The translations under genes were made by a program, and so were the position numbers. Below the pieces are notes generated by a model. That model was not told the DNA's origin. It saw nothing but the letters and a program-made list of their open reading frames with translations, and did not search any database. From positions 1 through 21,881 of the forward strand of contig CAZGGU010000016.1 of NCBI GenBank assembly GCA_964525395.1: a DNA stretch of 21,881 nucleotides, in the 5' to 3' direction. Origin of the DNA: 2-01-FULL-39-10-A sp964525395. GTDB taxonomy: Bacteria > Patescibacteriota > Microgenomatia > Levybacterales > UBA12049. The stretch's first letter is position 1; every line of letters begins with the position of its first letter. This document shows positions 1-6,059 of this stretch, in pieces.

Positions 1-36
1 AATTTATAAGTTTTGTTAAATTTGACAAATTCTTAG

Positions 37-636
37 TTAGACCCTAAAACTATGAATAATATCTTGATCAATTTCACTATTTCCTGATTGGCTTATTAAG
101 ACACATACGCTTTCATACATCGAATCATGTAGGCCTTTCAATAGCGTTTCATCAAATCGACTCGGTCCATCCTCTGTATCCAAATTAAGACTTCCACGAT
201 ATTGAGCTGCTGATAACTGTGCTTGAGTGTTAGATATTCCCTCCACAGCAGCTGAGTAAAGATTAGATAGAGCTGCAATTTTCTCGGGATTTATCTCTCC
301 TAATCTTAAAAGGTTATTTTTTACATGTCTATATGTTCTATCCCAGATACTAACTAAGACTTGTGGCTGCAAGCGGAAATCAAGTCCAAATAGAGCATGA
401 ATTTCATCAATTACTGTCGCTAATTTTTCGGCCTGTGAATTTGAAGGCAATAAAGCTTTAAACCTATGCAGGTCTATATCACCAGAAACTATTGATTTTA
501 ATACTCTATCACCAACCAAAACTCTTTCTAAAAATATATCTTGAGGAGCAGTTTTATTAGCTAGAATAAATGCATCTATCCAGGAATCTGGTAGCATTGC
601 TTGAGGAACTCTTTCACCTTCAATTTGAGAAATCAT
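37..636 (-). CDS. Hypothetical soluble protein, 199 aa
   Basis: I do not recognise this family. The protein has no signal peptide or membrane segment and looks mostly alpha-helical, with a polar composition and a conserved-looking centre around residues 85-130 (aromatic and basic residues in the stretch IWDRTYRHVKNNLL). The ATG start at 636 is supported by an extended -10 box TGCTATAAT only 7 nt upstream, so the mRNA is probably leaderless. It ends near the window edge, and no partner gene is visible downstream. Upstream it faces the GIY-YIG/tRNA-His accessory region. Real gene: likely; function: unknown. Confidence 0.7.
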   Translation of the reverse strand: MISQIEGERVPQAMLPDSWIDAFILANKTAPQDIFLERVLVGDRVLKSIVSGDIDLHRFKALLPSNSQAEKLATVIDEIHALFGLDFRLQPQVLVSIWDRTYRHVKNNLLRLGEINPEKIAALSNLYSAAVEGISNTQAQLSAAQYRGSLNLDTEDGPSRFDETLLKGLHDSMYESVCVLISQSGNSEIDQDIIHSFRV

Positions 637-643
637 TCAAGGG

Positions 644-652
644 ATTATAGCA
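644..652 (-). promoter_or_regulatory. Extended -10 promoter of the 199-aa gene
   Basis: The minus strand reads TGCTATAAT, a perfect extended -10 (TGnTATAAT). Seven nt separate it from the ATG at 636, which puts the transcription start at or next to the start codon. No clear -35 box is visible, as is usual for extended -10 promoters. Confidence 0.6.
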
Positions 653-684
653 GGAACAGGGCGAAAAATAAACTATAGGACTTG

Positions 685-695
685 GGGTGGATGAC
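685..695. repeat. 11-bp copy of the tRNA-His 3' end (possible att-like repeat)
   Basis: GGGTGGATGAC occurs here and again at 1101-1111, where it is the 3' end of tRNA-His plus one flanking base. The two copies bracket the first GIY-YIG ORF and the REP-like palindromes. It could be an insertion-generated repeat, or partly chance, because GGATGAC is often part of the adjoining CCTTCGACAGGCTCAGG repeat motif. Confidence 0.4.
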
Positions 696-712
696 CCTTC
701 GACAGGCTCAGG
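696..712. repeat. Short dispersed-repeat motif CCTTCGACAGGCTCAGG
   Basis: CCTTCGACAGGCTCAGG resembles a short interspersed motif seen beside REP-like palindromes in many bacterial genomes (from memory, not searched). It supplies the TGA stop codon (708-710) of the overlapping GIY-YIG ORF, so the ORF's 3' end was set by the repeat. Confidence 0.45.
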
Positions 713-998
713 ATTTATGTCTTTTGCTTAAGTTTTTAAGACTAAGCTTATCACCTCTAATCAATGCTTCCTTCTTAGCTCTGGACCAATTTTTAAGCTG
801 TGCTTCTCTGTGCATTGCTTCAGTTCTTGTCGGATATTCTTCAGAATAAATCAACTTAAAGTCATCATTGTCTTTTGTAAATTTAGCAGCTTTTGAGTCT
901 TTTGAAATATGCTGTTCTATTCTGGAGTTAATATTATTAGTTTGACCGATGTAAAGTTTGTTTGAGGTATTACGAAGAATGTAAACGAAGAATGACAT
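708..998 (-). CDS. GIY-YIG domain mini-protein (YhbQ/UPF0213-like)
   Basis: This 96-aa protein is essentially one GIY-YIG nuclease domain. VYIL at residues 5-8 and YIG at 16-18 form the two strands of the signature, followed by R26 and a C-terminal TEAMHREAQLK helix (59-69) carrying the acidic residues expected in the active site. No DNA-binding domain follows, only a basic tail. The family includes stand-alone structure-specific nucleases and homing-type enzymes. Its neighbours point to a mobile origin: REP-like palindromes lie upstream, a dispersed repeat supplies its stop codon, and an 11-bp copy of the tRNA-His 3' end flanks it. A second, only distantly similar GIY-YIG ORF lies on the other side of tRNA-His. 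No convincing promoter was found. The fold is confident; the cellular role is not. Confidence 0.8.
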   Translation of the reverse strand: MSFFVYILRNTSNKLYIGQTNNINSRIEQHISKDSKAAKFTKDNDDFKLIYSEEYPTRTEAMHREAQLKNWSRAKKEALIRGDKLSLKNLSKRHKS

Positions 999-1007
999 AT
1001 TTTAGTC

Positions 1008-1032
1008 CATTCGATACGCCTTTGGGCTACTC
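1008..1032. repeat. Partial REP-like unit
   Basis: CATTCGATACGC (1008-1019) and CTACTC (1027-1032) repeat the left half of the full palindrome that begins at 1037 (CATTCGATGC ... CTACTC). It looks like a degenerate or truncated second copy in tandem, as in BIME-type clusters. Confidence 0.45.
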
Positions 1033-1036
1033 AGGG

Positions 1037-1101
1037 CATTCGATGCTTTTACTTCGCCTACTCCCGGCTGGAAGCCATGAGTAAGCGAAGCGCATCGAAT
1101 G
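1037..1101. repeat. REP-like imperfect palindrome next to tRNA-His
   Basis: The outer arms CATTCGATGC (1037-1046) and GCATCGAATG (1092-1101) are perfect 10-bp inverted repeats. The inner arms CTTCGCCTACTC (1052-1063) and GAGTAAGCGAAG (1079-1090) pair with one mismatch. On the minus strand this hairpin begins directly at the tRNA-His 3' end, so it could also terminate tRNA transcription or influence 3' processing. A GTAG tetranucleotide (minus strand) lies inside, a feature of REP sequences served by RAYT transposases. No RAYT gene is present in the window. Confidence 0.6.
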
Positions 1102-1174
1102 GGTGGATGACGGGGATCGGACCCGCGACCTTCTGGACCACAACCAGACGCTCTACCACTGAGCTACAACCACC
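1102..1174 (-). tRNA. tRNA-His (GTG anticodon)
   Basis: The minus strand folds as a complete cloverleaf. Acceptor strand GTGGTTG is preceded by G-1 (1174), D arm GCTC/GAGC, anticodon stem TCTGG/CCAGA with loop TTGTGGT (anticodon GTG), T stem GCGGG/CCCGT with loop TCCGATC, 3' acceptor strand CATCCAC and discriminator C73 (1102). G-1 opposite C73 is the tRNA-His identity element. CCA is not encoded. One acceptor pair is T5 opposite T68, a mismatch. The gene begins only 4 nt after the stop codon of the second GIY-YIG ORF, so it has no promoter of its own nearby. Transcription probably comes from the promoter at 1524-1553, through the tRNA fragment and the GIY-YIG ORF, with the 5' end then made by RNase P. 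Confidence 0.93.
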
Positions 1175-1178
1175 ATGT
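1150..1178. repeat. 29-bp direct repeat, copy 1 (5' part of intact tRNA-His)
   Basis: This segment, covering the tRNA 5' leader bases ACAT, the 5' acceptor strand and the D arm, recurs perfectly at 1448-1517 apart from a 41-bp interruption there. The repeat ends exactly where the second GIY-YIG ORF begins (its stop codon is 1179-1181), so it marks a boundary of the inserted segment. Confidence 0.85.
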
Positions 1179-1421
1179 TTATTTACTTATTAACCACTTA
1201 ATATATTTTTTACTTTTATACGATTTTAATTTCTTTTCTCTCGATCTTGCTTCAATTAATGTCTCGAATTCCTCTTTATATACTAGATCATTTGTTTCCA
1301 AAATTCTTGATGTACGAGTATATCCTTTACGATGCTGTTTTAATCTTCTTTCAAGATCGCTAGTGGAGCCAATATAAAATCTATCAGTTTCTGGATTATG
1401 TAATATATACATCCAAAACAT
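1179..1421 (-). CDS. GIY-YIG domain mini-protein inserted at tRNA-His
   Basis: This 80-aa protein is a bare GIY-YIG domain. MYIL at residues 4-7 and FYIGST at 15-20 form the signature, R25/R26 follow the second strand, and a helix with EARSREKKLK near residues 57-66 carries the acidic position; the tail is lysine-rich. It differs clearly from the other GIY-YIG ORF, so this is not a recent local duplication. The gene fills almost the whole 269-bp interval between the two copies of the tRNA-His 5' part (1179-1447), and its stop codon lies 4 nt from the tRNA. A TATAAT at 1439-1444 lies 17 nt before the ATG, but the upstream tRNA promoter probably serves it too. It may be a minimal homing-type element; nuclease activity is inferred from the fold only. 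Confidence 0.82.
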   Translation of the reverse strand: MFWMYILHNPETDRFYIGSTSDLERRLKQHRKGYTRTSRILETNDLVYKEEFETLIEARSREKKLKSYKSKKYIKWLISK

Positions 1422-1447
1422 ATTCGTATGCGACTTTAATTATACCT

Positions 1448-1517
1448 GCTCTACCACTGACCCCGATTGTAACCCCGATTAAATCGGGGACTCGGGGCTG
1501 AGCTACAACCACCATGT
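1448..1517 (-). pseudogene. Displaced 5' fragment of tRNA-His, interrupted
   Basis: On the minus strand this repeats the tRNA-His leader ACAT, acceptor strand GGTGGTTG and D-arm sequence through GGTAGAGC (29 bp identical to 1150-1178). It lacks everything after the D arm, so it cannot be a tRNA. A 37-bp palindromic sequence (1461-1497) interrupts it, flanked by CTGA on both sides. It sits directly behind the promoter at 1524-1553, so it most likely marks the original 5' end of the tRNA gene, displaced when the GIY-YIG segment arrived. Confidence 0.85.
1461..1497. mobile_element. 37-bp nested palindrome insertion (MITE/REP-like)
   Basis: The insert has an inner hairpin CCCCGAT-TAA-ATCGGGG (1473-1489) enclosed by outer arms CCCCGA (1461-1466) and TCGGGG (1492-1497). 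It is flanked by CTGA at 1457-1460 and 1498-1501. Only one CTGA is present in the intact tRNA copy, so this is a clean insertion with a 4-bp target duplication. It is too small to encode anything and would have needed an enzyme in trans. Confidence 0.72.
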
Positions 1518-1523
1518 ACATAT

Positions 1524-1553
1524 ATTATACCAAAATATAGTGTTTAGCTTCAA
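1524..1553 (-). promoter_or_regulatory. Promoter of the tRNA-His / GIY-YIG unit
   Basis: The minus strand has TTGAAG (1553-1548), an 18-nt spacer, and the extended -10 TGGTATAAT (TATAAT at 1529-1524). The fragment's tRNA 5' base lies 10 nt downstream of the -10, typical of a tRNA gene with a 3-4 nt leader. It is the only good promoter seen upstream of the tRNA sequence. Confidence 0.7.
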
Positions 1554-1626
1554 TTTTATCTATTAAGTAGATATAAATTCATGATAGATTTCTTTAACAC
1601 CTTATTCCAGCGAAATTTAAAAGCTT

Positions 1627-1635
1627 TGATATAAT
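1627..1635 (+). promoter_or_regulatory. Extended -10 promoter, leaderless
   Basis: TGATATAAT is a perfect extended -10. The -10 hexamer is 6 nt from the ATG at 1642, so +1 should be the A of ATG. There is no recognisable -35 and no Shine-Dalgarno. Confidence 0.65.
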
Positions 1636-1641
1636 AGATTT

Positions 1642-2181
1642 ATGATTAAGTTTGAAACTAAATTAGTTCAAATTAAAGATTGGACTATACTCCATCTTCC
1701 TATTGAAGAAAGTGCCAAGCTTCCCACACGTGGAATGCTTATGGTTACTGGGACTCTTAACGGAATTCCATTTAAAACATTGCTTGAACCAGATGGTAGG
1801 TATGCTCCTGGAAAAAAAATTGCCAGTCACTGGTTTAGGCCAGAGGAATCTCTCATAAATAAAGCCAAAGTTAAAGCTGGAGACGAAGTTAAAGTTGAAC
1901 TAGAACCTACTAAGGAATGGATTGAGCCAGAAATTCCAACTGATATGAAAAAGGCGCTTTCCTCTTCTCCCAAAGCTGAAGATTTATTTAATGATATTAC
2001 TCCCCTGGCTCGCTGGGACTGGGTTCGCTGGGTTCGAGCAGTAAAGACTGAGGAAACCAGAGAAAAACATCTGGACGTGATGTTGGATAAATTAAATAAA
2101 GGAATGAGAAGACCTTGTTGTTTTAATCGTAGTTTGTGTTCTGAGCCCTATGTTTCTAAAAACTGGGCACTCCTAGATTAA
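1642..2181 (+). CDS. DUF1905 / YdeI-OmdA domain protein
   Basis: The 179-aa cytosolic protein has two domains. Residues about 1-78 match the DUF1905 beta-barrel type (RGMLMVTGTLNGIPFKTLLEPDG, then a GDEVKVELEPT end strand). Residues about 90-160 match the YdeI/OmpD-associated (OmdA) C-terminal type, with the characteristic WVRAVKTEETREKHLDVMLDKL helix followed by the RRPCCFNRS motif at 156-164. Its biochemical role is not established. It has its own leaderless promoter, and its TAA overlaps the photolyase stop codon on the other strand by 4 bp (TTAA). The family call is fairly secure; the function is open. Confidence 0.82.
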   Translation: MIKFETKLVQIKDWTILHLPIEESAKLPTRGMLMVTGTLNGIPFKTLLEPDGRYAPGKKIASHWFRPEESLINKAKVKAGDEVKVELEPTKEWIEPEIPTDMKKALSSSPKAEDLFNDITPLARWDWVRWVRAVKTEETREKHLDVMLDKLNKGMRRPCCFNRSLCSEPYVSKNWALLD

Positions 2182-3518
2182 GTAGATAATTCGTTCACCA
2201 TTTGAATATATTTCTCCACATCAAATTTTCTTTTCGCGCCGTTGTAGTTCATATAGCGAATCTTTCCAAATACTTCTCTCTCAAACCAAGCGCGATCATG
2301 TACTCCTCCCATGCTCCAGGCAATTCCAGTAAAGCCATTTGCTTCTCGACCATCTAGAAAATATTTATCCATAAAATATATCGCAGTCTTCTGAGCTGTA
2401 TCTGCATTTGGAGACCACTCGAATATTTTCTTGGCCCAGTACATTCTTAGATAACCATGCATTATTCCTTGGACTTTCGCTTGTTTCATGCATGCATTCC
2501 ATAGATCGTCATGCGTAAGGCAATTTTCAAGCTCTTTTTTTGAATAGATATTTTCTCGGGTATCGTGTGCATGATCAGACAATGTTTTTTTCGCCCAGTC
2601 TGGGAATCCATTCGGATTATCGTAATTTTTATTGTAGTAACAGTAATTATCTGATAGTTCGCGTCTCACAGTAAGTTCTTCTAAAAAAGAATCCTCATCT
2701 TTTTTATTATTTTTTCTTCTAATAAGTTCCAATACTACTCTTTGAGAAGAAATATGGCCGAAATGAAGATGTGTTGAAAGGTGTGACTGAGCATTTTTCG
2801 TCGGATCATTTCTAAATTCGTCATAGTCATTAATTTTCTCGAAAAAGTCTAGCATTAGCTTTTTTGCAGCTTTTTCTCCAGGTTTTATCCAGTTTGCTGT
2901 TTTTACTGAATCATCAATTTTTATTTCTTTTTTAATTGCAGCTAAATTTACTGATTTAGGAAGCTTCGAGTTTTGCTTACTAATTTTGGGGAAATCATCT
3001 AGAAATTCGTCTTTTGAATGGTAAAATTTAGGGCGAATGGTATAAGCACCGAATTCCTGCTTATTACTTAAAATCCAACAAGGAACAATATTTCTACTAT
3101 CAACTTCGAAAAAAGGAATTTCAATCTTGGAGGCAATATTTTCTTTCCAGCTTATGAAGGGCTTAAGAGGATTAAAGTCAGTGATCAACATACCTACCTT
3201 TTTTTCCTTAATAAATTTGGGAATCTCACCTGCTGGATCCCCTTGGAGAAAATAAAAAGGGATGTTTAAGTCTCTTAAGTTTTTTTCAACTTCTTCAAGC
3301 CCTCCAAGGATAAAGTTCACAAGTCTTTCTGTTTTGTAAGGAAAGTTAGTACGAAGACAAAAAATTACCAAAACTTCTGTATTATTTTCTTTAGCTTTTT
3401 CCAAAGCATAGACTAGAGACCAGTTATCATTTACTCTGTGGTCCCTATTCATCCAGTAAACAATTGGCCCAGATTTATAACTTTTATCGTTAACGATTCT
3501 GGCTCTTTTTAGGTTCAT
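2178..3518 (-). CDS. Class II CPD DNA photolyase
   Basis: The 446-aa protein uses FAD and visible light to split cyclobutane pyrimidine dimers. The N-terminal Rossmann-like domain shows the class II signature YWMNRDHRVNDNWSL (21-35). The C-terminal FAD-binding domain has KVQGIMHGYLRMYWAKKIFE (about 350-370) and DGREANGFTGIAWSMGGVHD (about 391-411), ending in a KIRYMNYNGAKRKFD stretch that is diagnostic of class II rather than class I enzymes or cryptochromes. Length is normal for class II. It is transcribed divergently from the DUF1801 gene, with only 41 bp between start codons. The -10 TATACT lies 6 nt before the ATG. A photolyase suggests light-exposed habitat or hosts. Confidence 0.93.
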   Translation of the reverse strand: MNLKRARIVNDKSYKSGPIVYWMNRDHRVNDNWSLVYALEKAKENNTEVLVIFCLRTNFPYKTERLVNFILGGLEEVEKNLRDLNIPFYFLQGDPAGEIPKFIKEKKVGMLITDFNPLKPFISWKENIASKIEIPFFEVDSRNIVPCWILSNKQEFGAYTIRPKFYHSKDEFLDDFPKISKQNSKLPKSVNLAAIKKEIKIDDSVKTANWIKPGEKAAKKLMLDFFEKINDYDEFRNDPTKNAQSHLSTHLHFGHISSQRVVLELIRRKNNKKDEDSFLEELTVRRELSDNYCYYNKNYDNPNGFPDWAKKTLSDHAHDTRENIYSKKELENCLTHDDLWNACMKQAKVQGIMHGYLRMYWAKKIFEWSPNADTAQKTAIYFMDKYFLDGREANGFTGIAWSMGGVHDRAWFEREVFGKIRYMNYNGAKRKFDVEKYIQMVNELST

Positions 3519-3524
3519 GAAGTC

Positions 3525-3533
3525 AGTATAGCA
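3525..3533 (-). promoter_or_regulatory. Extended -10 promoter of photolyase, leaderless
   Basis: The minus strand reads TGCTATACT, with 6 nt between the hexamer and the ATG at 3518. It faces the promoter of the DUF1801 gene, the two -10 boxes being 17 bp apart, so the promoters overlap and may compete. Confidence 0.6.
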
Positions 3534-3544
3534 AATAAAATATG

Positions 3545-3553
3545 TGATATCCT
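3545..3553 (+). promoter_or_regulatory. Extended -10 promoter of DUF1801 gene, leaderless
   Basis: TGATATCCT keeps TGn and TA...T of the extended -10, and its hexamer ends 6 nt before the GTG start at 3560. The exact match to the spacing of neighbouring promoters supports the GTG start. Confidence 0.5.
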
Positions 3554-3559
3554 AAAAGC

Positions 3560-3952
3560 GTGAACAAAGATATCGCAGATTACTTTAATAAACTATCCCC
3601 CACAGATAAAGAAATTTGTGAACTGTTGAGAAGAACAATTGAAGGAAATTTAAAGTTTACGGAGAGTAAGATTTGGCACGCTCATCCTGTTTATTTTATT
3701 GAGGGAAATCCTATCGTTGGATTCCACAAATTAAAAGACTCAGTCAGAATTCTTTTTTGGAGTGGTCAAAGTTTTGAAGATAATCTGGAGCCTGAAGGTT
3801 CATTTAAAGCAGCAGAAAAGAAATATACTTCAGTTGATCAGGTAGATGTAGCGGATCTAAAAAGATGGCTTAAGAAATCAGAGTATATTCAGTGGGATTA
3901 TAAAAATATATTGAGAAGAAAAGGTCTTCTTGAAAAAAACAAGTTAAATTAA
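3560..3952 (+). CDS. DUF1801 (YdhG-like) domain protein
   Basis: The 130-aa soluble protein matches the DUF1801 pattern: an N-terminal helix with LSPTDKEICELLRRTI, then a beta sheet with KIWHAHPVYFIEGNPIVGFH (38-57) and DSVRILFWSGQSF, a C-terminal helix, and a KRWLKKSEYIQWDY segment typical of the family end. The family includes iron-related and YdhG-like proteins of unclear function. The start is GTG, chosen because the only nearby upstream ATG (3542) is followed at once by TGA and because the promoter sits 6 nt away. Its stop overlaps that of the ABC-F gene on the other strand (TTAA). Confidence 0.75.
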   Translation: MNKDIADYFNKLSPTDKEICELLRRTIEGNLKFTESKIWHAHPVYFIEGNPIVGFHKLKDSVRILFWSGQSFEDNLEPEGSFKAAEKKYTSVDQVDVADLKRWLKKSEYIQWDYKNILRRKGLLEKNKLN

Positions 3953-5571
3953 ATTTCTACAACTTCTCCGTCAAGTTTTTTTATGAAATTGGTGTCATGA
4001 GAAATAAAGATTATTCCACCATGAAAGTTTAGTAAGGCATTTTCCAATTCCTCAATTGAAGGTAAATCTAAATGATTGGTGGGTTCATCCAGAATTAGAA
4101 GATTTGGTTTGTTGGCAAACATCTTTATTAGTTGGAATCTGGCTTTTTGTCCTCCTGAAAGGTTTAAGATTTTTTGATGAGCATCAATCTTGGGATCAAA
4201 AAGATATTGTGAAAGAATGCTATTTATTTTCATAGAATCAACGGGAATATTGTGATGTTCATATACTTTATTGACTGCTTCTTCCAGCGTGAGATTTAAA
4301 TACTTCACATCTATCTCCTGTTCGTATTCACCGATTCTAAGATTAGGTCCAAGCTTAATTTCTCCGTCGAAAATTTGAGCTTTGGGCACTTCATTTTTAT
4401 ATACTGAAAGAATAGTTCTGACGAGCGTGCTTTTTCCGGCACCATTTCTGCCTTTAATAAAAATACGATCTTCATGTCCAGCGGAAAAATTTATATTTGA
4501 AAAAAGTGGTGAAGAGTAGCCAAGTGAAAGATTTTTTACTGACACAAGCTCAATTATGCGTTTTTCGTCTAATTGAGCAGTAATTTTAATATTTTTTTCT
4601 TTAAATTTTTCGTATGAATCTGAGACCACTTTATCTAATTCTTCTACTGAATCTTGATCAATCCAAAATGATGGTTTTCTCATTTCATTTTTAATTTTTT
4701 CGTAATCTTTAAGCCAATGATCATATCTTATTTTCCAGGCTTTACTCTTGGCTCTCATTTGTAAGCCCCACTCTACTCTTTTCTTAGCTTCTGCCAGTTT
4801 TTTTAATTGATTATTGTAGAGAACTACTGAATTTTTTGTTTGAGTTGTATTTTGCTCTAGATATGCATCATAATTTCCTTTAAATGAAAATAATGTTTGA
4901 TCTTTGAGTTCGATAATTCTATCTACATGCATGAGTACATCTCGATCATGGGTAACGATTAGCATTCCTTCGGTAGCTTCATTTAACCATGATATAAAGC
5001 GTTCTTTTCCAATGTAATCCATGTGGTTGGTAGGCTCGTCGATTAGAAGTAGGTCTGACTTCGAATACATCATGCGGACAAGTTCTACAAATCTCTTTTC
5101 TCCACCAGACAAATTCACTAGAGGCATATAGGCTTTTTCTTCAGTAAATTGAAAATCAATGAGAGTTGCTAAAATAAGTTCTTTTATGTGATAGTAGCCG
5201 TGCGTTGAATAGTAATCCACTGCCTCAAGGTAAATATCAGTATCAGTAATTGTTCCATTTTCGAAATCATGTAATATTTTTTCATATTTTTTAAAATGTG
5301 GAACATTGTTTAATATATAATCTAATGCGGAAATATTTGTTCCTTCATGATGTTCTTGTTTAGTAAGAACAACTTTGAGATCTTTCTTTTTACTAACCTC
5401 TCCATGAAAATCATGATCGATATCACCTAGTATATTAAGAATTGTAGTTTTACCTTGGCCATTTCGGCCAACTAATGCTACTTTTTCATTTGGATTGATA
5501 TTCAGATTAAGATCTGTAAAAAGAGTTTTAGCTCCGATTGATTTAGAAAGCTGTTTAGTGCTAATTAACAT
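3949..5571 (-). CDS. ABC-F family ATPase (translation factor type)
   Basis: The protein of 540 aa has two ABC ATPase domains and no membrane segments. Domain 1 has Walker A GRNGQGKTT, signature LSGGEKR and Walker B LLLIDEPTNHMD. Domain 2 has GRNGAGKST, LSGGQKAR and LLILDEPTNHLD. A charged helical linker of about 85 residues between them corresponds to the P-site tRNA interaction region. ABC-F proteins act on the ribosome, some giving antibiotic protection; which type this is cannot be decided here. The open frame extends upstream to 5652, but the -10 box TATACT (5579-5584) lies inside that extension, 7 nt before the ATG at 5571, and the ABC domain starts right after it, so I chose 5571. It is divergent from the gene at 5655. 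Confidence 0.9.
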   Translation of the reverse strand: MLISTKQLSKSIGAKTLFTDLNLNINPNEKVALVGRNGQGKTTILNILGDIDHDFHGEVSKKKDLKVVLTKQEHHEGTNISALDYILNNVPHFKKYEKILHDFENGTITDTDIYLEAVDYYSTHGYYHIKELILATLIDFQFTEEKAYMPLVNLSGGEKRFVELVRMMYSKSDLLLIDEPTNHMDYIGKERFISWLNEATEGMLIVTHDRDVLMHVDRIIELKDQTLFSFKGNYDAYLEQNTTQTKNSVVLYNNQLKKLAEAKKRVEWGLQMRAKSKAWKIRYDHWLKDYEKIKNEMRKPSFWIDQDSVEELDKVVSDSYEKFKEKNIKITAQLDEKRIIELVSVKNLSLGYSSPLFSNINFSAGHEDRIFIKGRNGAGKSTLVRTILSVYKNEVPKAQIFDGEIKLGPNLRIGEYEQEIDVKYLNLTLEEAVNKVYEHHNIPVDSMKINSILSQYLFDPKIDAHQKILNLSGGQKARFQLIKMFANKPNLLILDEPTNHLDLPSIEELENALLNFHGGIIFISHDTNFIKKLDGEVVEI

Positions 5572-5578
5572 ACTTAGC

Positions 5579-5587
5579 AGTATAACA
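5579..5587 (-). promoter_or_regulatory. Extended -10 promoter of ABC-F gene, decides start
   Basis: The minus strand reads TGTTATACT, 7 nt before the ATG at 5571. A transcript from here cannot include the upstream in-frame ATG at 5652, so the shorter protein is favoured. Confidence 0.6.
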
Positions 5588-5636
5588 TTCCACGAGGCTA
5601 AGCACCTAAGCATATTGGCATATAAATGATATTTAG

Positions 5637-5645
5637 TGATATAAT
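5637..5645 (+). promoter_or_regulatory. Extended -10 promoter, near-leaderless
   Basis: TGATATAAT is a perfect extended -10; 9 nt separate it from the GTG at 5655, giving a leader of 0-3 nt. Confidence 0.6.
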
Positions 5646-5654
5646 TTCTCAATC

Positions 5655-6059
5655 GTGGTAAATAAGTTACTTAGGATCAGCAAGGCTAGATCTTTAGAAA
5701 GATTAAAAAAAGCACATGAGGATTCCAAAGGCGGAAAAGTTGCTTTTGTGTCAGGAAAAATAATGGCTGATGGATTCATCTTCGCTGGTAAAAATCTCAT
5801 GACCATTGCCAAATATGAACGATTCGTTCGCTCTAGCGAGCATATTCCCGTTTTTTCAGCTACAGATTTTCTTTTTAATGAATTGGTAAATACCATTTTT
5901 CGAGGAAAAGCTTCGGGAGATGAATATTGGAGAGATATTATTGAATCAGGCTATATTACGGATATTTATATGGCACCGGGCTGGGAAAGCTCCAATGGAG
6001 CGAAGAGTGAGTTTGATTCAGCAAAGAAAAAGAATTTAAAAATCCACTACATTAATTAA
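5655..6059 (+). CDS. Nucleoside deoxyribosyltransferase-like (DUF4406-type) protein
   Basis: The 134-aa soluble protein ends with a recognisable pattern: DIYMAPGWESSNGAKSEFDS (103-122) followed by AKKKNLKIHYI. A Gly-Trp-x-x-S-x-GA-x-x-E motif before a final beta strand is typical of the nucleoside 2-deoxyribosyltransferase fold and of the DUF4406 group, where the Glu is catalytic in true transferases. The N-terminal half (AFVSGKIMADGFIFAGKNLM) is less typical, so the substrate is unknown. Start is GTG, fixed by the promoter 9 nt upstream. Its stop overlaps the DgkA stop on the other strand by 8 bp (TTAATTAA). Confidence 0.65.
   Translation: MVNKLLRISKARSLERLKKAHEDSKGGKVAFVSGKIMADGFIFAGKNLMTIAKYERFVRSSEHIPVFSATDFLFNELVNTIFRGKASGDEYWRDIIESGYITDIYMAPGWESSNGAKSEFDSAKKKNLKIHYIN

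Noticed and set aside
1175..1450. A group I intron in tRNA-His encoding the GIY-YIG protein
   Set aside because: The downstream tRNA is complete by itself, the upstream part is a duplicate, and there is no room for an intron core around the ORF.
1448..1517. A second functional tRNA-His gene
   Set aside because: Only the leader, 5' acceptor strand and D arm are present, and a 37-bp insertion breaks the D arm. It is a fragment, not a tRNA.
5572..5652. Upstream extension of the ABC-F protein by 27 residues
   Set aside because: The likely promoter lies inside this stretch, and the added residues do not look like part of the ABC domain.
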